Positions 8,593 through 16,779 of a stretch of DNA of 50,190 bases are shown in pieces. Position 1 is the first letter of the stretch, and each line of letters opens with the position of its first letter. The translations under genes were made by a program, and so were the position numbers. Source of the DNA: Rhodothermales bacterium (lineage in GTDB: Bacteria > Bacteroidota > Rhodothermia > Rhodothermales > Bin80); contig JANQES010000044.1 in assembly GCA_028278205.1 (NCBI GenBank), forward strand, positions 1 to 50,190, read 5' to 3'. Below the pieces are notes generated by a model that did not search any database, was not told the DNA's origin, and saw nothing but the letters and a program-made list of their open reading frames with translations.

Positions 8593-9101
8593 TGCCCGTT
8601 TCGACGACCAACTCGAAGATCATCTACGACGCCTTGAAGGCGTGCGGCGTGCGCGTGGTCTCGGCATTGCCGGAGACGTGGCTGGTGCATCTGGTGGGCC
8701 TGGCCGACGACGACCCGGAGATGACGCTCGTGCGGCTGGCCAAGGAAGAGGAAGGCATCGGCATCTCGGCGGGGGCGCATCTGGCGGGTGTCAAATCGGC
8801 GTTGTTGATGCAGAATCACGGGTTTCTGGCGAGCGTCAACGGCATCGTGTCGCTGGCGCAGCTTTACCGGATTCCGCTGCTGATGCTGATCAGCTACCGG
8901 GGTACGTTCGGCGAGGAGCATCCGTGGCAGACCGAAGGCGGCCTCGTCACCGAAGCTGTGCTCTCGGCGCTGCGCATCCCCTACGAACGCCTCGACGATC
9001 CGGCGGAGGTGCTTCCCAAAATCCGCAAAGCCCAGACGCTGGCCGGGGCCTCGCTACGCCCCGTAGCCCTGCTCCTGGGCCGCGACTTGATGATGGAGTA
9101 A
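8592..9101 (+). CDS. ThDP-dependent decarboxylase, alpha (PYR) subunit
   Basis: A 169-residue pyrimidine-binding half of a split thiamine-diphosphate enzyme, like the alpha subunit of sulfopyruvate decarboxylase (ComD) or the first half of phosphonopyruvate decarboxylase. The conserved catalytic Glu lies in VRLAKEEEGIGISAGAHLAG (about E52-E54), and MQNHGFLASVNGIVSLAQLY and GEEHPWQTEGG are typical of this subgroup. I prefer the ATG at 8592 to an in-frame one at 8538 because the conserved part starts there. The beta subunit follows 90 bp later. The substrate is probably a 2-oxo acid with an acidic or polar tail. There is no coenzyme M pathway in the window, so a name based on ComD would go too far. 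Confidence 0.75.
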   Translation: MPVSTTNSKIIYDALKACGVRVVSALPETWLVHLVGLADDDPEMTLVRLAKEEEGIGISAGAHLAGVKSALLMQNHGFLASVNGIVSLAQLYRIPLLMLISYRGTFGEEHPWQTEGGLVTEAVLSALRIPYERLDDPAEVLPKIRKAQTLAGASLRPVALLLGRDLMME

Positions 9102-9157
9102 CGTGAAACGTGAGGGTGCCCTTAGAAACGCCGAGGCAAGCATCCTCACGTTTCACG
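9102..9157. repeat. Perfect 14-bp inverted repeat right after the stop codon
   Basis: CGTGAAACGTGAGG (9102-9115) pairs with CCTCACGTTTCACG (9144-9157). It starts at the first base after the alpha-subunit TAA. The same word in degraded form (GTGAACCGTGAGG) overlaps the beta-subunit stop near 9753-9765, and a CGTAAAACGTGA variant overlaps a stop near 13233-13244. Confidence 0.85.
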
Positions 9158-9191
9158 TTTCATTAGACCGTTGTACTAAACGACATACCTC

Positions 9192-9761
9192 ATGCTTCGC
9201 CTCAACGCCATCAAGGCGATCTATCCCGACTTGAAAGAGTGCGCGGTGGTCACCATCATGGGGGCGACGGCGGCGGAACTCTACGCCTGCGGCCACCGGC
9301 CCAACTTCTTCTACCTCGAACACGCAATGGGCCTGGCCTCGTCGATGGGTCTGGGCATCGCGCTGAGCCGTCCGGACCTCCAGGTGGTCGTCCTCGACGG
9401 CGACGGCTCGACGTTGATGAACCTGGGCGGGCTCACGACGATGGCCCGCTACCGCCCGTCCAACCTGATCCACGTCGTCTTCGATAACGAAGTGCTGCTT
9501 TCGGTGGGCGTCAGTTTTAAGACCGCCACTGCCGAGGGCGCCGACCTCGCCGGCATCGCTGCTGCCGCCGGCATCCCGCGTACCGCCACCTGCACCGACA
9601 TCGACTCGTTCCGAGATGCCTTCCGCGATGCCCTGGCTGCCCGCGAACTCGCCACGCTCGTCGCCAAGGTCGAGCCGGTGCTGCCGCCGAGCTTTTTCAT
9701 CGGCTGCCACATGCTGGAGAATCGCTTCGAATTTCAACGCGCTTTAGAGCGTGAACCGTGA
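9192..9761 (+). CDS. ThDP-dependent decarboxylase, beta (PP) subunit
   Basis: A 189-residue diphosphate-binding half. The ThDP motif is present: G70-D71-G72 in VVVLDGDGSTLMNLGG, followed by N99 in VVFDNE about 27 residues later; these hold Mg and ThDP. FFYLEHAMGLASSMGLGIAL is the usual upstream element. With the alpha subunit it should form an alpha/beta enzyme that decarboxylates a 2-oxo acid, as in the ComDE/phosphonopyruvate decarboxylase family. The stop overlaps a GTGAACCGTGAGG word, and the cyclase gene starts 9 bp later, so the two are likely co-transcribed. Confidence 0.78.
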   Translation: MLRLNAIKAIYPDLKECAVVTIMGATAAELYACGHRPNFFYLEHAMGLASSMGLGIALSRPDLQVVVLDGDGSTLMNLGGLTTMARYRPSNLIHVVFDNEVLLSVGVSFKTATAEGADLAGIAAAAGIPRTATCTDIDSFRDAFRDALAARELATLVAKVEPVLPPSFFIGCHMLENRFEFQRALEREP

Positions 9762-9770
9762 GGTAATCCT

Positions 9771-10550
9771 ATGTCAACGATACTCACCCAACTCGTCGAA
9801 GAACTCAACGCCGGCACCCTGAAAGTCGTCGATTTGACGCAGCCGTTGGGGCCGGAGACGCCGGTGATCGGCCTGCCGCCTATCTTTGCCTCGTCGCCCG
9901 GCGTGACGATGGAGGTTATCTCGCGCTACGACGAAAAGGGGCCGGGCTGGTACTGGAACACCATCTCGATGGGCGAGCACACCGGCACCCACTTCGACGC
10001 GCCGGTACACTGGATCACCGGCAAAGACTTCCCCAACAACACCTGCGACACGATCCCCGCGCACCGGTTCGTCGGGCCGGCCTGTGTGATCGACGTGACG
10101 GCTGACGTGGAGGCCGATCCGGATTTCTTGCTGACCAAAGCGGGGATTCTGGCCTGGGAAGCCGAGCATGGCCGGATCCCGGCGGGTGCCTGGGTGCTGT
10201 TGCAGACGGGCTGGAGCAAACGCCGGGGCGCCGAAGCCTTCCTCAACGTCGCCGACGACGGCCCGCACAGCCCCGGCTTCCACCAAGAAGCGTCCGAATT
10301 CCTGGCGCGCGAGCGCGACGTGGTGGGCGTCGGCGTCGAGACCGTCGGCACTGATGCCGGGCAGGCCGGCGGCTTCGATCCGCCCTTCCCCAACCACACT
10401 ATCATGCACGGCGCCGACAAGTTCGGCCTGGCGAGCCTCTGCAACCTGGATCAACTCCCGCCCACCGGCGCCGTCGTCATCGCCGCCCCGCTCAAGATCG
10501 TCGACGGCAGCGGCAGCCCGCTGCGGGTGCTGGCGATAGCGCCGGCCTGA
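9771..10550 (+). CDS. Cyclase-family metal-dependent hydrolase
   Basis: A 259-residue protein of the Cyclase family (PF04199 fold, which includes kynurenine formamidase and isatin hydrolase). The metal-binding motif HxGTHxDxPxH is complete: H70, H74, D76 and H80 in GEHTGTHFDAPVHW. The C-terminal half has VETVGTDAG and NLDQLPPTGAVVIAAPLKI, usual for the isatin-hydrolase-like branch, which cleaves amide or lactam bonds with Mn or Zn. A GAGGT SD sits before the ATG. The gene follows the ThDP subunits closely, which suggests a shared pathway. The substrate is unknown. Confidence 0.82.
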   Translation: MSTILTQLVEELNAGTLKVVDLTQPLGPETPVIGLPPIFASSPGVTMEVISRYDEKGPGWYWNTISMGEHTGTHFDAPVHWITGKDFPNNTCDTIPAHRFVGPACVIDVTADVEADPDFLLTKAGILAWEAEHGRIPAGAWVLLQTGWSKRRGAEAFLNVADDGPHSPGFHQEASEFLARERDVVGVGVETVGTDAGQAGGFDPPFPNHTIMHGADKFGLASLCNLDQLPPTGAVVIAAPLKIVDGSGSPLRVLAIAPA

Positions 10551-10582
10551 CTCGTATCCCTCTTCACACAAAGCCTGTTATC

Positions 10583-11164
10583 ATGCGTCTCTACGTATCG
10601 CTCCAAACAGATCCACCCAGGGGAGGCATTCCCATCTTCGTCGATTCGATGAAGAAGAATCCCGACTTCCTGATGACACGATGCAATTACCTCACGCTGG
10701 AACGCGACGAACCCGCGAGAGGCAAATTCTTCAGGGACAGCGACGAGTTCTTGAATCTTTTCTTGCTGGGCTTCGAGGGCATCGTGCAAAAACCCTTCGA
10801 CGCGCAGCTCTTCGACGCGCCGGAGCTTATCGAGGACCTGTTCCATCAAACAGAGGAAGCCGGCCTGAACATCAACATCGATGATATCTGGCTGCCCAAT
10901 TTCCTCCTCGAGGGCCAGGATTCCGAAGTGTCTCCCGGCGATACCTACCGTATACGATATGAACTATTTCTCGAGGCATATCGCTTTCGTGACGGGCAAA
11001 TCGATAAAGAATACTTCCTGGAACGATGCCGTGAGTTAGATACCCCGGTGGTCTTCTCCGAATCGGAAACAGAAGCATTCAAAGCCTGGCACCAGCAAGA
11101 AATCGACACCGCCTTCGAAATCTACCCGAAGAACGCCACCTATGAACTCAGTTGGACTGAGTGA
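10583..11164 (+). CDS. Hypothetical protein (193 aa) paired with the MBL gene
   Basis: An acidic, aromatic-rich soluble protein with no signal peptide or membrane segment. I recognise no domain. Base composition is less GC-rich than in the neighbours and codon choice is looser, as in the MBL gene that follows 30 bp later. The pair therefore looks like an accessory insertion between the cyclase and class V PLP genes. Inferred only from context: it may work with the MBL-fold protein. Confidence 0.65.
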   Translation: MRLYVSLQTDPPRGGIPIFVDSMKKNPDFLMTRCNYLTLERDEPARGKFFRDSDEFLNLFLLGFEGIVQKPFDAQLFDAPELIEDLFHQTEEAGLNINIDDIWLPNFLLEGQDSEVSPGDTYRIRYELFLEAYRFRDGQIDKEYFLERCRELDTPVVFSESETEAFKAWHQQEIDTAFEIYPKNATYELSWTE

Positions 11165-11194
11165 GAGGACGGCCTTCGCAGACACGCCAACGCC

Positions 11195-12022
11195 ATGAGC
11201 ACCCTACGCGTCACCTTAATCGATGTAGGCTGGGGCGACTCCCTGCTGCTGGAGTCTATCGACAATGCGGGAAATGAGCACTATGCGCTGATCGACTCCA
11301 ACGACACGAAGAACAATCGTTCGTCCTACATCTACTTGAAGCGCTTCTTTGAGCGCAAGGGAATTCGCTTTCCGACGACGACCCACCTCTTTGACTGGGT
11401 TTTGTTATCGCATGCCCACGCCGATCACGGCCAGGGGCTCAAAGCCATCCTCAGAGATTTCCGGACCCAGCAGTTCTGGTATCCCAAGTCGAATAAAAAC
11501 CCCGTTTTCTATACTGATTTAATCCGATACGCCAACCGGTCAACGCGCGTGGCTCACCATCAGGCTATCGACAACACCAAAAATTTCCCCAACTTCGGGG
11601 ATGTAGCGATGGCGGCCCTTTGGCCCAATCACAATCAGATCAGTTCGAACGAAAACAACAACTCCGTCGTGCTGACGCTGACGCTGGGCAACGTATGCTT
11701 TGTCCTGACCGCCGATGCCGAGGCCGATGTGTGGGCGCAGATTTCAGCCCAGATCCCCGCAAACACGCGTTTTTTTAAAGTGCCGCACCACGGCTCCGAA
11801 GACGGCGTCTTCCACAACCATCAAACACCGTGGCTGACTCGACTCAACGGCCAGGCCGAACTGGCTATTAGCAGCCATATCCGCCCCTTCTCCCACCCCG
11901 ACCAGGAAGTCATCGATGAGTTGAATAATCGCGGAGAAACGTACTACCGGACGGACGAACATTACCACATTATCGTTGAAACAGACGGCAATACCATCTC
12001 GGTGCAATACAGTCATGTCTGA
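11195..12022 (+). CDS. MBL-fold hydrolase, ComEC-tail-like
   Basis: A 275-residue metallo-beta-lactamase fold protein. The metal motif HAHADH is at residues 73-78, followed by FVLTADAEAD and KVPHHGSEDG, which are characteristic of the ComEC/Rec2 C-terminal MBL branch. There is no transmembrane channel domain, so this is the stand-alone soluble form. Stand-alone members are often nucleases or other phosphodiesterases, and many occur in accessory regions. The N-terminal VTLIDVGWGDSLLLE is the family's usual start. The preceding gene has the same composition and direction, with a 30-bp gap. Confidence 0.8.
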   Translation: MSTLRVTLIDVGWGDSLLLESIDNAGNEHYALIDSNDTKNNRSSYIYLKRFFERKGIRFPTTTHLFDWVLLSHAHADHGQGLKAILRDFRTQQFWYPKSNKNPVFYTDLIRYANRSTRVAHHQAIDNTKNFPNFGDVAMAALWPNHNQISSNENNNSVVLTLTLGNVCFVLTADAEADVWAQISAQIPANTRFFKVPHHGSEDGVFHNHQTPWLTRLNGQAELAISSHIRPFSHPDQEVIDELNNRGETYYRTDEHYHIIVETDGNTISVQYSHV

Positions 12023-12062
12023 ACGCAGATAGACCCCTGCGCCATCAACCCGGACGAGCACT

Positions 12063-13244
12063 GTGAACACCTCCGCCCATCCCGAAACCGTCGCTGCTCC
12101 CGCCTACGACCTCGCAGGTTGGCGGCGGCAGATCCCGTTGCTCGACCGGTTTATTCCGCTCAACAACTGCTCGCAGACGCCGCAGACGCACCGGACGCGG
12201 GCGGCTGCCGAGGCGTATCTCGATTCGTGGAATCGGGACGGGATGGACTGGGAGCGGTGGATGGAGGAAGTCCATCTCGCCAAAGTCGAATTTGCCCGGC
12301 TCATCAACGCTTCGCCCGATGAAGTGGCCGTCACGACGTCGGTTTCCGCCGCCACGGCCAGCCTGGCAAGCGCGCTCGACCTGTCCGGACCGCGCCATAA
12401 GATCGTGGCGACGGAGGCGGAGTTTCCGACCGTCGGGCATGTGTGGCTGGCGCATCAGAAATATGGGACGACGGTCGATTGGGTGCCGGTGCGCGACGGC
12501 GTCATCGCGTTGGATGATTACGATGGAGTGATCGACGAGCAGACGCGGGTCGTCTCGGCCTGCCACGGGTATTATCAGAACGGCTTCAAGCAAGATCTGG
12601 CCGCGCTGGCCGCCAAAGCGCATGATCACGGCGCCTGGCTCTACGTCGATGCCTATCAAACCCTGGGCACCTGCCCGGTCGATGTCAAGGCGCTCGATGT
12701 CGATTTTCTCAGTGCAGGCGCGCTCAAGTATCTGATGGGCACGCCCGGCATCGCCTTTTTGTACGTCCGCCGGGAATTGATCGACCACCTGCATCCGGCG
12801 GTGACGGGCTGGTTCGGACGCGCCAACCCGTTCGCCTTCGACGTCAAAACGCTCGATTGGGCGCCGGCGGCAGCCCGCTTCGACACCGGCACGCCGCCCG
12901 TCGTCAGCGCCTACGTCGCCCGCGCCGGCCTCTCGATCATCAACGAGATCGGCCCGGCCCGCATCCAGGCCTGGACCGACCAGCTCTCGCAACGCCTCCT
13001 CGACGACGGGCAGGCACGCGGTCTGACCCTCCACGGCACGACCGACGTCCGCCGAAAAGCACCCTCAACGGCCTTCGTCTGTCCCGGCGATTCGCACCTC
13101 GTCGAAGTCCATTTGCGAGAGCGGGGCATCCTGGCCTCAGCACGCGGCCCGGTGATCCGTCTGGCGCCGCATTTCTACAACACGCTGGAGGAGATGGACG
13201 TGGCGCTGGATGCGTTGGTTGAGGTTTTAGAGCGTAAAACGTGA
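12063..13244 (+). CDS. Class V aminotransferase-fold PLP enzyme
   Basis: A 393-residue fold-type I PLP enzyme. The cofactor Asp is D196 in WLYVDAYQTLG and the Schiff-base lysine is K222 in SAGALKYLMGTPGIAFLYV. It belongs to the class V superfamily (kynureninase, isopenicillin N epimerase, cysteine desulfurase), but the specific motifs of a named member are not evident to me. The start is a GTG at 12063. Its place behind the ThDP decarboxylase and cyclase and before an amino-acid transporter suggests transamination or beta-cleavage of an amino acid. It is a different branch from the class V enzyme at 1799-3037. Confidence 0.78.
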   Translation: MNTSAHPETVAAPAYDLAGWRRQIPLLDRFIPLNNCSQTPQTHRTRAAAEAYLDSWNRDGMDWERWMEEVHLAKVEFARLINASPDEVAVTTSVSAATASLASALDLSGPRHKIVATEAEFPTVGHVWLAHQKYGTTVDWVPVRDGVIALDDYDGVIDEQTRVVSACHGYYQNGFKQDLAALAAKAHDHGAWLYVDAYQTLGTCPVDVKALDVDFLSAGALKYLMGTPGIAFLYVRRELIDHLHPAVTGWFGRANPFAFDVKTLDWAPAAARFDTGTPPVVSAYVARAGLSIINEIGPARIQAWTDQLSQRLLDDGQARGLTLHGTTDVRRKAPSTAFVCPGDSHLVEVHLRERGILASARGPVIRLAPHFYNTLEEMDVALDALVEVLERKT

Positions 13245-13251
13245 TGCATAT

Positions 13252-13314
13252 TGCGTATTTCGTACTGCGTATTCTGAAAACGAAGACACCCTTACGCAGT
13301 ACGAAGTACGCAGT
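13252..13314. repeat. Inverted repeat of TGCGTATTTCGTACTGCGTA type
   Basis: The left arm (13252-13271) and right arm (13293-13314), both made of TACGCAGTACGAAG-like words, pair with few mismatches. The repeat fills most of the spacer between the PLP enzyme and the transporter gene. Confidence 0.8.
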
Positions 13315-13353
13315 AGCATCACGCTGCACAATTAAGCAAAACGCCGGAGCCCC

Positions 13354-14685
13354 TTGAAAACATCCCGCGAAACCTTCGCCTCCCGGTTCGGCTTGCTGAT
13401 GACGATGATCGGCGTGGCGGTGGGGCTGGGTAATGTGTGGCGGTTTCCGTACATGGTGGGGGAGTTTGGCGGGGCGCCGTTCGTGGTTTTCTACGTGCTG
13501 ATGGTCGGCGTGGTGGGCATCCCGGCGTTGATGGCGGAGTGGTCGTTGGGGCGGATGACGCGGCGGGGGCCGGTGGGCGCGTTTGCGCGGGCCGGCTTGC
13601 CCGGAGGCCGCGCGGTGGGGTGGTTTTTCTTTTTCGTCGTCACGGCGGCCACGGGGTATTACACCAACGCCCTGGGCTGGGTGCTCTACTATGCCCTCGG
13701 CGGGCTGGCCCAGGCGCTCGGCTTCGCCTGGGAATCCTCGGCGATTCTGCCGCCGGACGACGGGTTTGTGGCGCGGTCTTTTTTGTTGCAGACCGCCTGC
13801 ACGGGCCTGGTGATCCTGGCCTGCGTGGCGGTGCTGCTGAAAGGGTTGCGCTCCGGCATCGAGCGCGTCAGCAAAATCATCGTGCCGGCGCTCTTGACGT
13901 TGCTGCTGCTGGTCATCTTCCGCTCGGTGACGCTGCCGGGAGCCGGCGCGGGCGTGCAGTGGTTCATCCTGAAATTCGACCTGAGCGCCTTCAGCGGCGG
14001 GGTGATGCTGGGGGCGCTGGGGCAGGCTATCTTCAGCCTCTCGCTCGGCGGCACCTTCATGGTGGTCTACGGCTCGTACCTCAACCCGCAAGACGACCTG
14101 CGCCGCAACGCCGTCTGGACGGCCTCCGGCGACGTCATCGCGGGCTTGCTGGCCGGGTTTGCCATCTTTCCGGCGGTCTTTGCCCTCGGCCTGGAGCCGG
14201 CCAGCGGGCCGGGCTTGATCTTTGCGACGCTGCCGGAGGTCTTCGGCCAGATTCCGGCAGGCGGGCTTTTTGCGCTGTTGTTCTTCCTGGCCCTCTTCGG
14301 CGCCGCCTACCTCTCCGACGTAGCCGCCTTCGAAGTGCTCGTAGCCGGCCTGACCGACAACACCCGCCTGGGCCGCACGCCAGCCGTCTGGCTGATGGCC
14401 GCCATCGTCTTTGCCATTGCCTTGCCGCCAATGATCAACATGGCGATCTTCGTGCCGTGGGACCTGACGTTCGGGTCGGGGATGCAGACGCTGGGGGCGC
14501 TGCTCTCGGTGCTCACCGTGGCCTGGGCCGTCCAACGATCAGAAGCGTTGAAAGAACTGACCGCCGAAGGCGACGACGCGCCGCCTGTCTGGCTCTACTA
14601 CTGGCTGCGCTTCGTTATCCCCGGCGCCATCCTGCTCGTGGGCATCTGGTGGGTGTTGACGGATCTGCTCGGCGTGGTGGATTGA
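13354..14685 (+). CDS. Sodium-dependent amino-acid transporter (NSS/SNF family)
   Basis: A 443-residue LeuT-fold secondary transporter with about 11 hydrophobic helices. TM1 shows GVAVGLGNVWRFPYM, the unwound sodium and substrate site of the neurotransmitter:sodium symporter family, and ALMAEWSLGR follows TM2. It should import a neutral or aromatic amino acid with sodium across the inner membrane. The start is a TTG at 13354 with GGAG upstream, and the conserved N-terminus begins right after it. The position behind the PLP enzyme suggests it supplies the substrate of the neighbouring catabolic genes. Confidence 0.87.
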   Translation: MKTSRETFASRFGLLMTMIGVAVGLGNVWRFPYMVGEFGGAPFVVFYVLMVGVVGIPALMAEWSLGRMTRRGPVGAFARAGLPGGRAVGWFFFFVVTAATGYYTNALGWVLYYALGGLAQALGFAWESSAILPPDDGFVARSFLLQTACTGLVILACVAVLLKGLRSGIERVSKIIVPALLTLLLLVIFRSVTLPGAGAGVQWFILKFDLSAFSGGVMLGALGQAIFSLSLGGTFMVVYGSYLNPQDDLRRNAVWTASGDVIAGLLAGFAIFPAVFALGLEPASGPGLIFATLPEVFGQIPAGGLFALLFFLALFGAAYLSDVAAFEVLVAGLTDNTRLGRTPAVWLMAAIVFAIALPPMINMAIFVPWDLTFGSGMQTLGALLSVLTVAWAVQRSEALKELTAEGDDAPPVWLYYWLRFVIPGAILLVGIWWVLTDLLGVVD

Positions 14686-14766
14686 TTAAATTAAATAACT
14701 GAACGTGTATCTTTACGGCGCCTCGGCATCTTTCTCGTTATCGCCCCTTATCCCGCAGATGTTGTT

Positions 14767-16104
14767 ATGATTCGATTTCAAACCGCAGTCTTTCCTTTGC
14801 TGTGTACGCTTTGCGTCCTCCTCGTTCATCCGGCCGGTGCGCAAAACCTCAACACGCTTTCGAATACCTACAAACGATTAGATCCGGACCTCGTCGGTCA
14901 ACTCACCGACGACCCGGCGTGCAAGATCACCACCCAGGATTTCTGGACGGTGCTTCAGGCCCTCCAGGCAGAGAACGTGTTCCAGACGCAACTGCGGGGC
15001 AGCAGTTCGTTTTCTTTTAACTCGGACGAGGCCGGCGATAACACACGCTACCGTTTCGGCGCGGGCGCCTCGCTGAGCCGGGGCAACTATCCAAGCCAGA
15101 TCCAATTCTCGACCAACATCGGCGTCACCCTCCGAGGCTCTACGTTCGAAGAAGAAGTATCGGAACTGAGCATTTCATATGACCATCACCAGAGCCTGGG
15201 CTTCGAAAACTACTTCTTCGCAGAACGCTACACCGACAACTTTCTCGGCATCGATCAGCGCTACGAGGTGGGCGGCGGCGTCATTTTTCAGCATTATAGC
15301 GGGTATACCGCGAGCGGCCAGGGGCCCAAGGCTACGATGAACGCTTTCGATATGAACGCTGCCTACGACCTGGCCGGCCAGATCGACGCGATGGCGGCGG
15401 ACGAGGCACCCGTCGATTCCATGCTGGCGGAAATCGATGAGGCGACGCGCGACTGGTATCAATGCCTGGGCCGCGCCCAATCTGCCGACACCACCAGCCT
15501 GACGGACGCAGCACTCATCGACTTGATCAGAAAGACAAAGGCCGACCTGAAAGCCCTAGCCAAATTCCAGCACGAAGCGCAGCAAGCCACGCAAAAGCGG
15601 TACGGGCGGCTCCGCGTCGGGCTGCTCCTGGGCATCTTCGGCGAACTGGAAAAAGCAACCGTCGGCGACACGCTGGTGGTTGACGATCAGGATACGAAGC
15701 AGTTTTTCAGCCAATCGCTGCCGGGGCAGCAGGCTTTCCGATGGGAAATCCGCCCGACGTTCACCTTTCGCCCCTCGGATCGCTTGCGCTTCGACCTACG
15801 GCCTTACTTTAAATTTCCGATGCCCTGGGACTGGCAGGAGGACGTCGCCCGCACCGATCCCGACGGCATCGACCAGCGCGCCAACGTTCGTGTCGATTGG
15901 ATCAATACGCTGACGGTGCGGATCGGCAGTAGCTTTCTTCAAAAGGGCAGCGTGAGCGCCCGGCTCACGTACCGGCTGCTCTACGACCACGCCCCGCCGC
16001 GCACGCTGCTGCCTCTGCTCGACCCGGAAACCGGCGAGCCGCTCCTGCTGACCGCCGAGGATACCCATCACATCCTGAAGCTTTCTTTCTCGGTGGCGTG
16101 GTAG
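14767..16104 (+). CDS. Predicted outer-membrane beta-barrel protein
   Basis: A 445-residue exported protein. It starts with a signal peptide (FPLLCTLCVLLVHPAGAQ). The middle and C-terminal parts alternate hydrophobic and polar residues in strand-length blocks (RFGAGASLSRGNYPSQIQFS, RFDLRPYFKFPMPW, SVSARLTYRLLYDHAP). The chain ends in SFSVAW with a terminal aromatic, the usual outer-membrane insertion signal. A helical insert (about residues 215-285) breaks the barrel. I cannot name a family. The role may be in outer-membrane transport or structure. Confidence 0.65.
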   Translation: MIRFQTAVFPLLCTLCVLLVHPAGAQNLNTLSNTYKRLDPDLVGQLTDDPACKITTQDFWTVLQALQAENVFQTQLRGSSSFSFNSDEAGDNTRYRFGAGASLSRGNYPSQIQFSTNIGVTLRGSTFEEEVSELSISYDHHQSLGFENYFFAERYTDNFLGIDQRYEVGGGVIFQHYSGYTASGQGPKATMNAFDMNAAYDLAGQIDAMAADEAPVDSMLAEIDEATRDWYQCLGRAQSADTTSLTDAALIDLIRKTKADLKALAKFQHEAQQATQKRYGRLRVGLLLGIFGELEKATVGDTLVVDDQDTKQFFSQSLPGQQAFRWEIRPTFTFRPSDRLRFDLRPYFKFPMPWDWQEDVARTDPDGIDQRANVRVDWINTLTVRIGSSFLQKGSVSARLTYRLLYDHAPPRTLLPLLDPETGEPLLLTAEDTHHILKLSFSVAW

Positions 16105-16150
16105 CACGCCGCGTGCCCCTTTTCGCTCCACGATCTCCCGGAGGTGTACC

Positions 16151-16600
16151 ATGCAAACCTCGATGTTTCTTATAGCGATGCTCGCGTTCGTCGCGCTTGC
16201 CTGCCGATCCTCAGAAGCGCAAAAACCGGCGTTGCACGGCGCCTGGCAGCCGGAACGCTACCTGATCAAAGACGGCGGCGAACTCGCCGTCACCGGCCAG
16301 ATCTTCTTCGCCGAGAACGATTGGACGGTGTTGTTTTTCGTGCTGGATGACGACGGAGAGCCCACGCGCGGCTCCGGCGAAGGCGGCACCTACACGCTCG
16401 ATGGCGACAGCCTCACCTTCACGCATCGCTATCATCTCTCTGCCGGCGAAGCCGCCGACGGCCTGACCGAAAGCGCCTTGCGCATGGAGATCCACGACGC
16501 CGCCGATGCCGCCACCGAACCCTGCACCATCGACCTCGACGGCGAAAACCTCACCATCTACTTTCCCAGCGGCAATGCCATGACGTTTCGCAAGCGTTGA
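16151..16600 (+). CDS. Small exported lipocalin-like protein
   Basis: A 149-residue protein with a signal peptide and a cysteine (ALAC) near residue 18 that could be a weak lipobox. The mature part is rich in beta-strands, starts with LHGAWQPERYLI and ends with NLTIYFPSGNAMTFRKR, resembling lipocalin-like domains of Bacteroidota lipoproteins. The ATG at 16151 has a GGAGGT SD. It follows the barrel gene by 46 bp, so the two may form one unit at the outer membrane. Function is unknown. Confidence 0.6.
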   Translation: MQTSMFLIAMLAFVALACRSSEAQKPALHGAWQPERYLIKDGGELAVTGQIFFAENDWTVLFFVLDDDGEPTRGSGEGGTYTLDGDSLTFTHRYHLSAGEAADGLTESALRMEIHDAADAATEPCTIDLDGENLTIYFPSGNAMTFRKR

Positions 16601-16640
16601 TGGAATTCTAAGTGGGTGAAAAACGCAGAAACGAGAAATT

Positions 16641-16680
16641 CCCCTCCTGGACAGGAGGGGTGTCCGAAGGACGGGGTGGT
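16641..16680. repeat. REP-like CCCCTCCT hairpin
   Basis: CCCCTCCT (16641-16648) pairs with AGGAGGGG (16653-16660), and a second small stem TGTCCgaaGGACG follows. I recall this CCCCTCC...AGGAGGGGTGTCCGAAGGACGGGG pattern as a dispersed element in other Bacteroidota-like genomes. No gene lies in 16601-16779. Confidence 0.7.
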
Positions 16681-16779
16681 CGATGACCAACCGCACGAGA
16701 AAGCGCAGCGTGTGTCTGTTTTTTCGACGTTTTCAATCAGAAGTTGCCGCATACCTTTTTCTCACCTGCATAGACTGCC

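Noticed and set aside
12063..13244. Naming the class V PLP enzyme kynureninase
   Set aside because: Only superfamily motifs are visible; no tryptophan dioxygenase or 3-hydroxyanthranilate pathway set supports the name.
12940..14535. 531-codon minus-strand frame opposite the NSS transporter
   Set aside because: Its product is Gln/His/Arg-rich noise, while the plus strand encodes ordered membrane helices.
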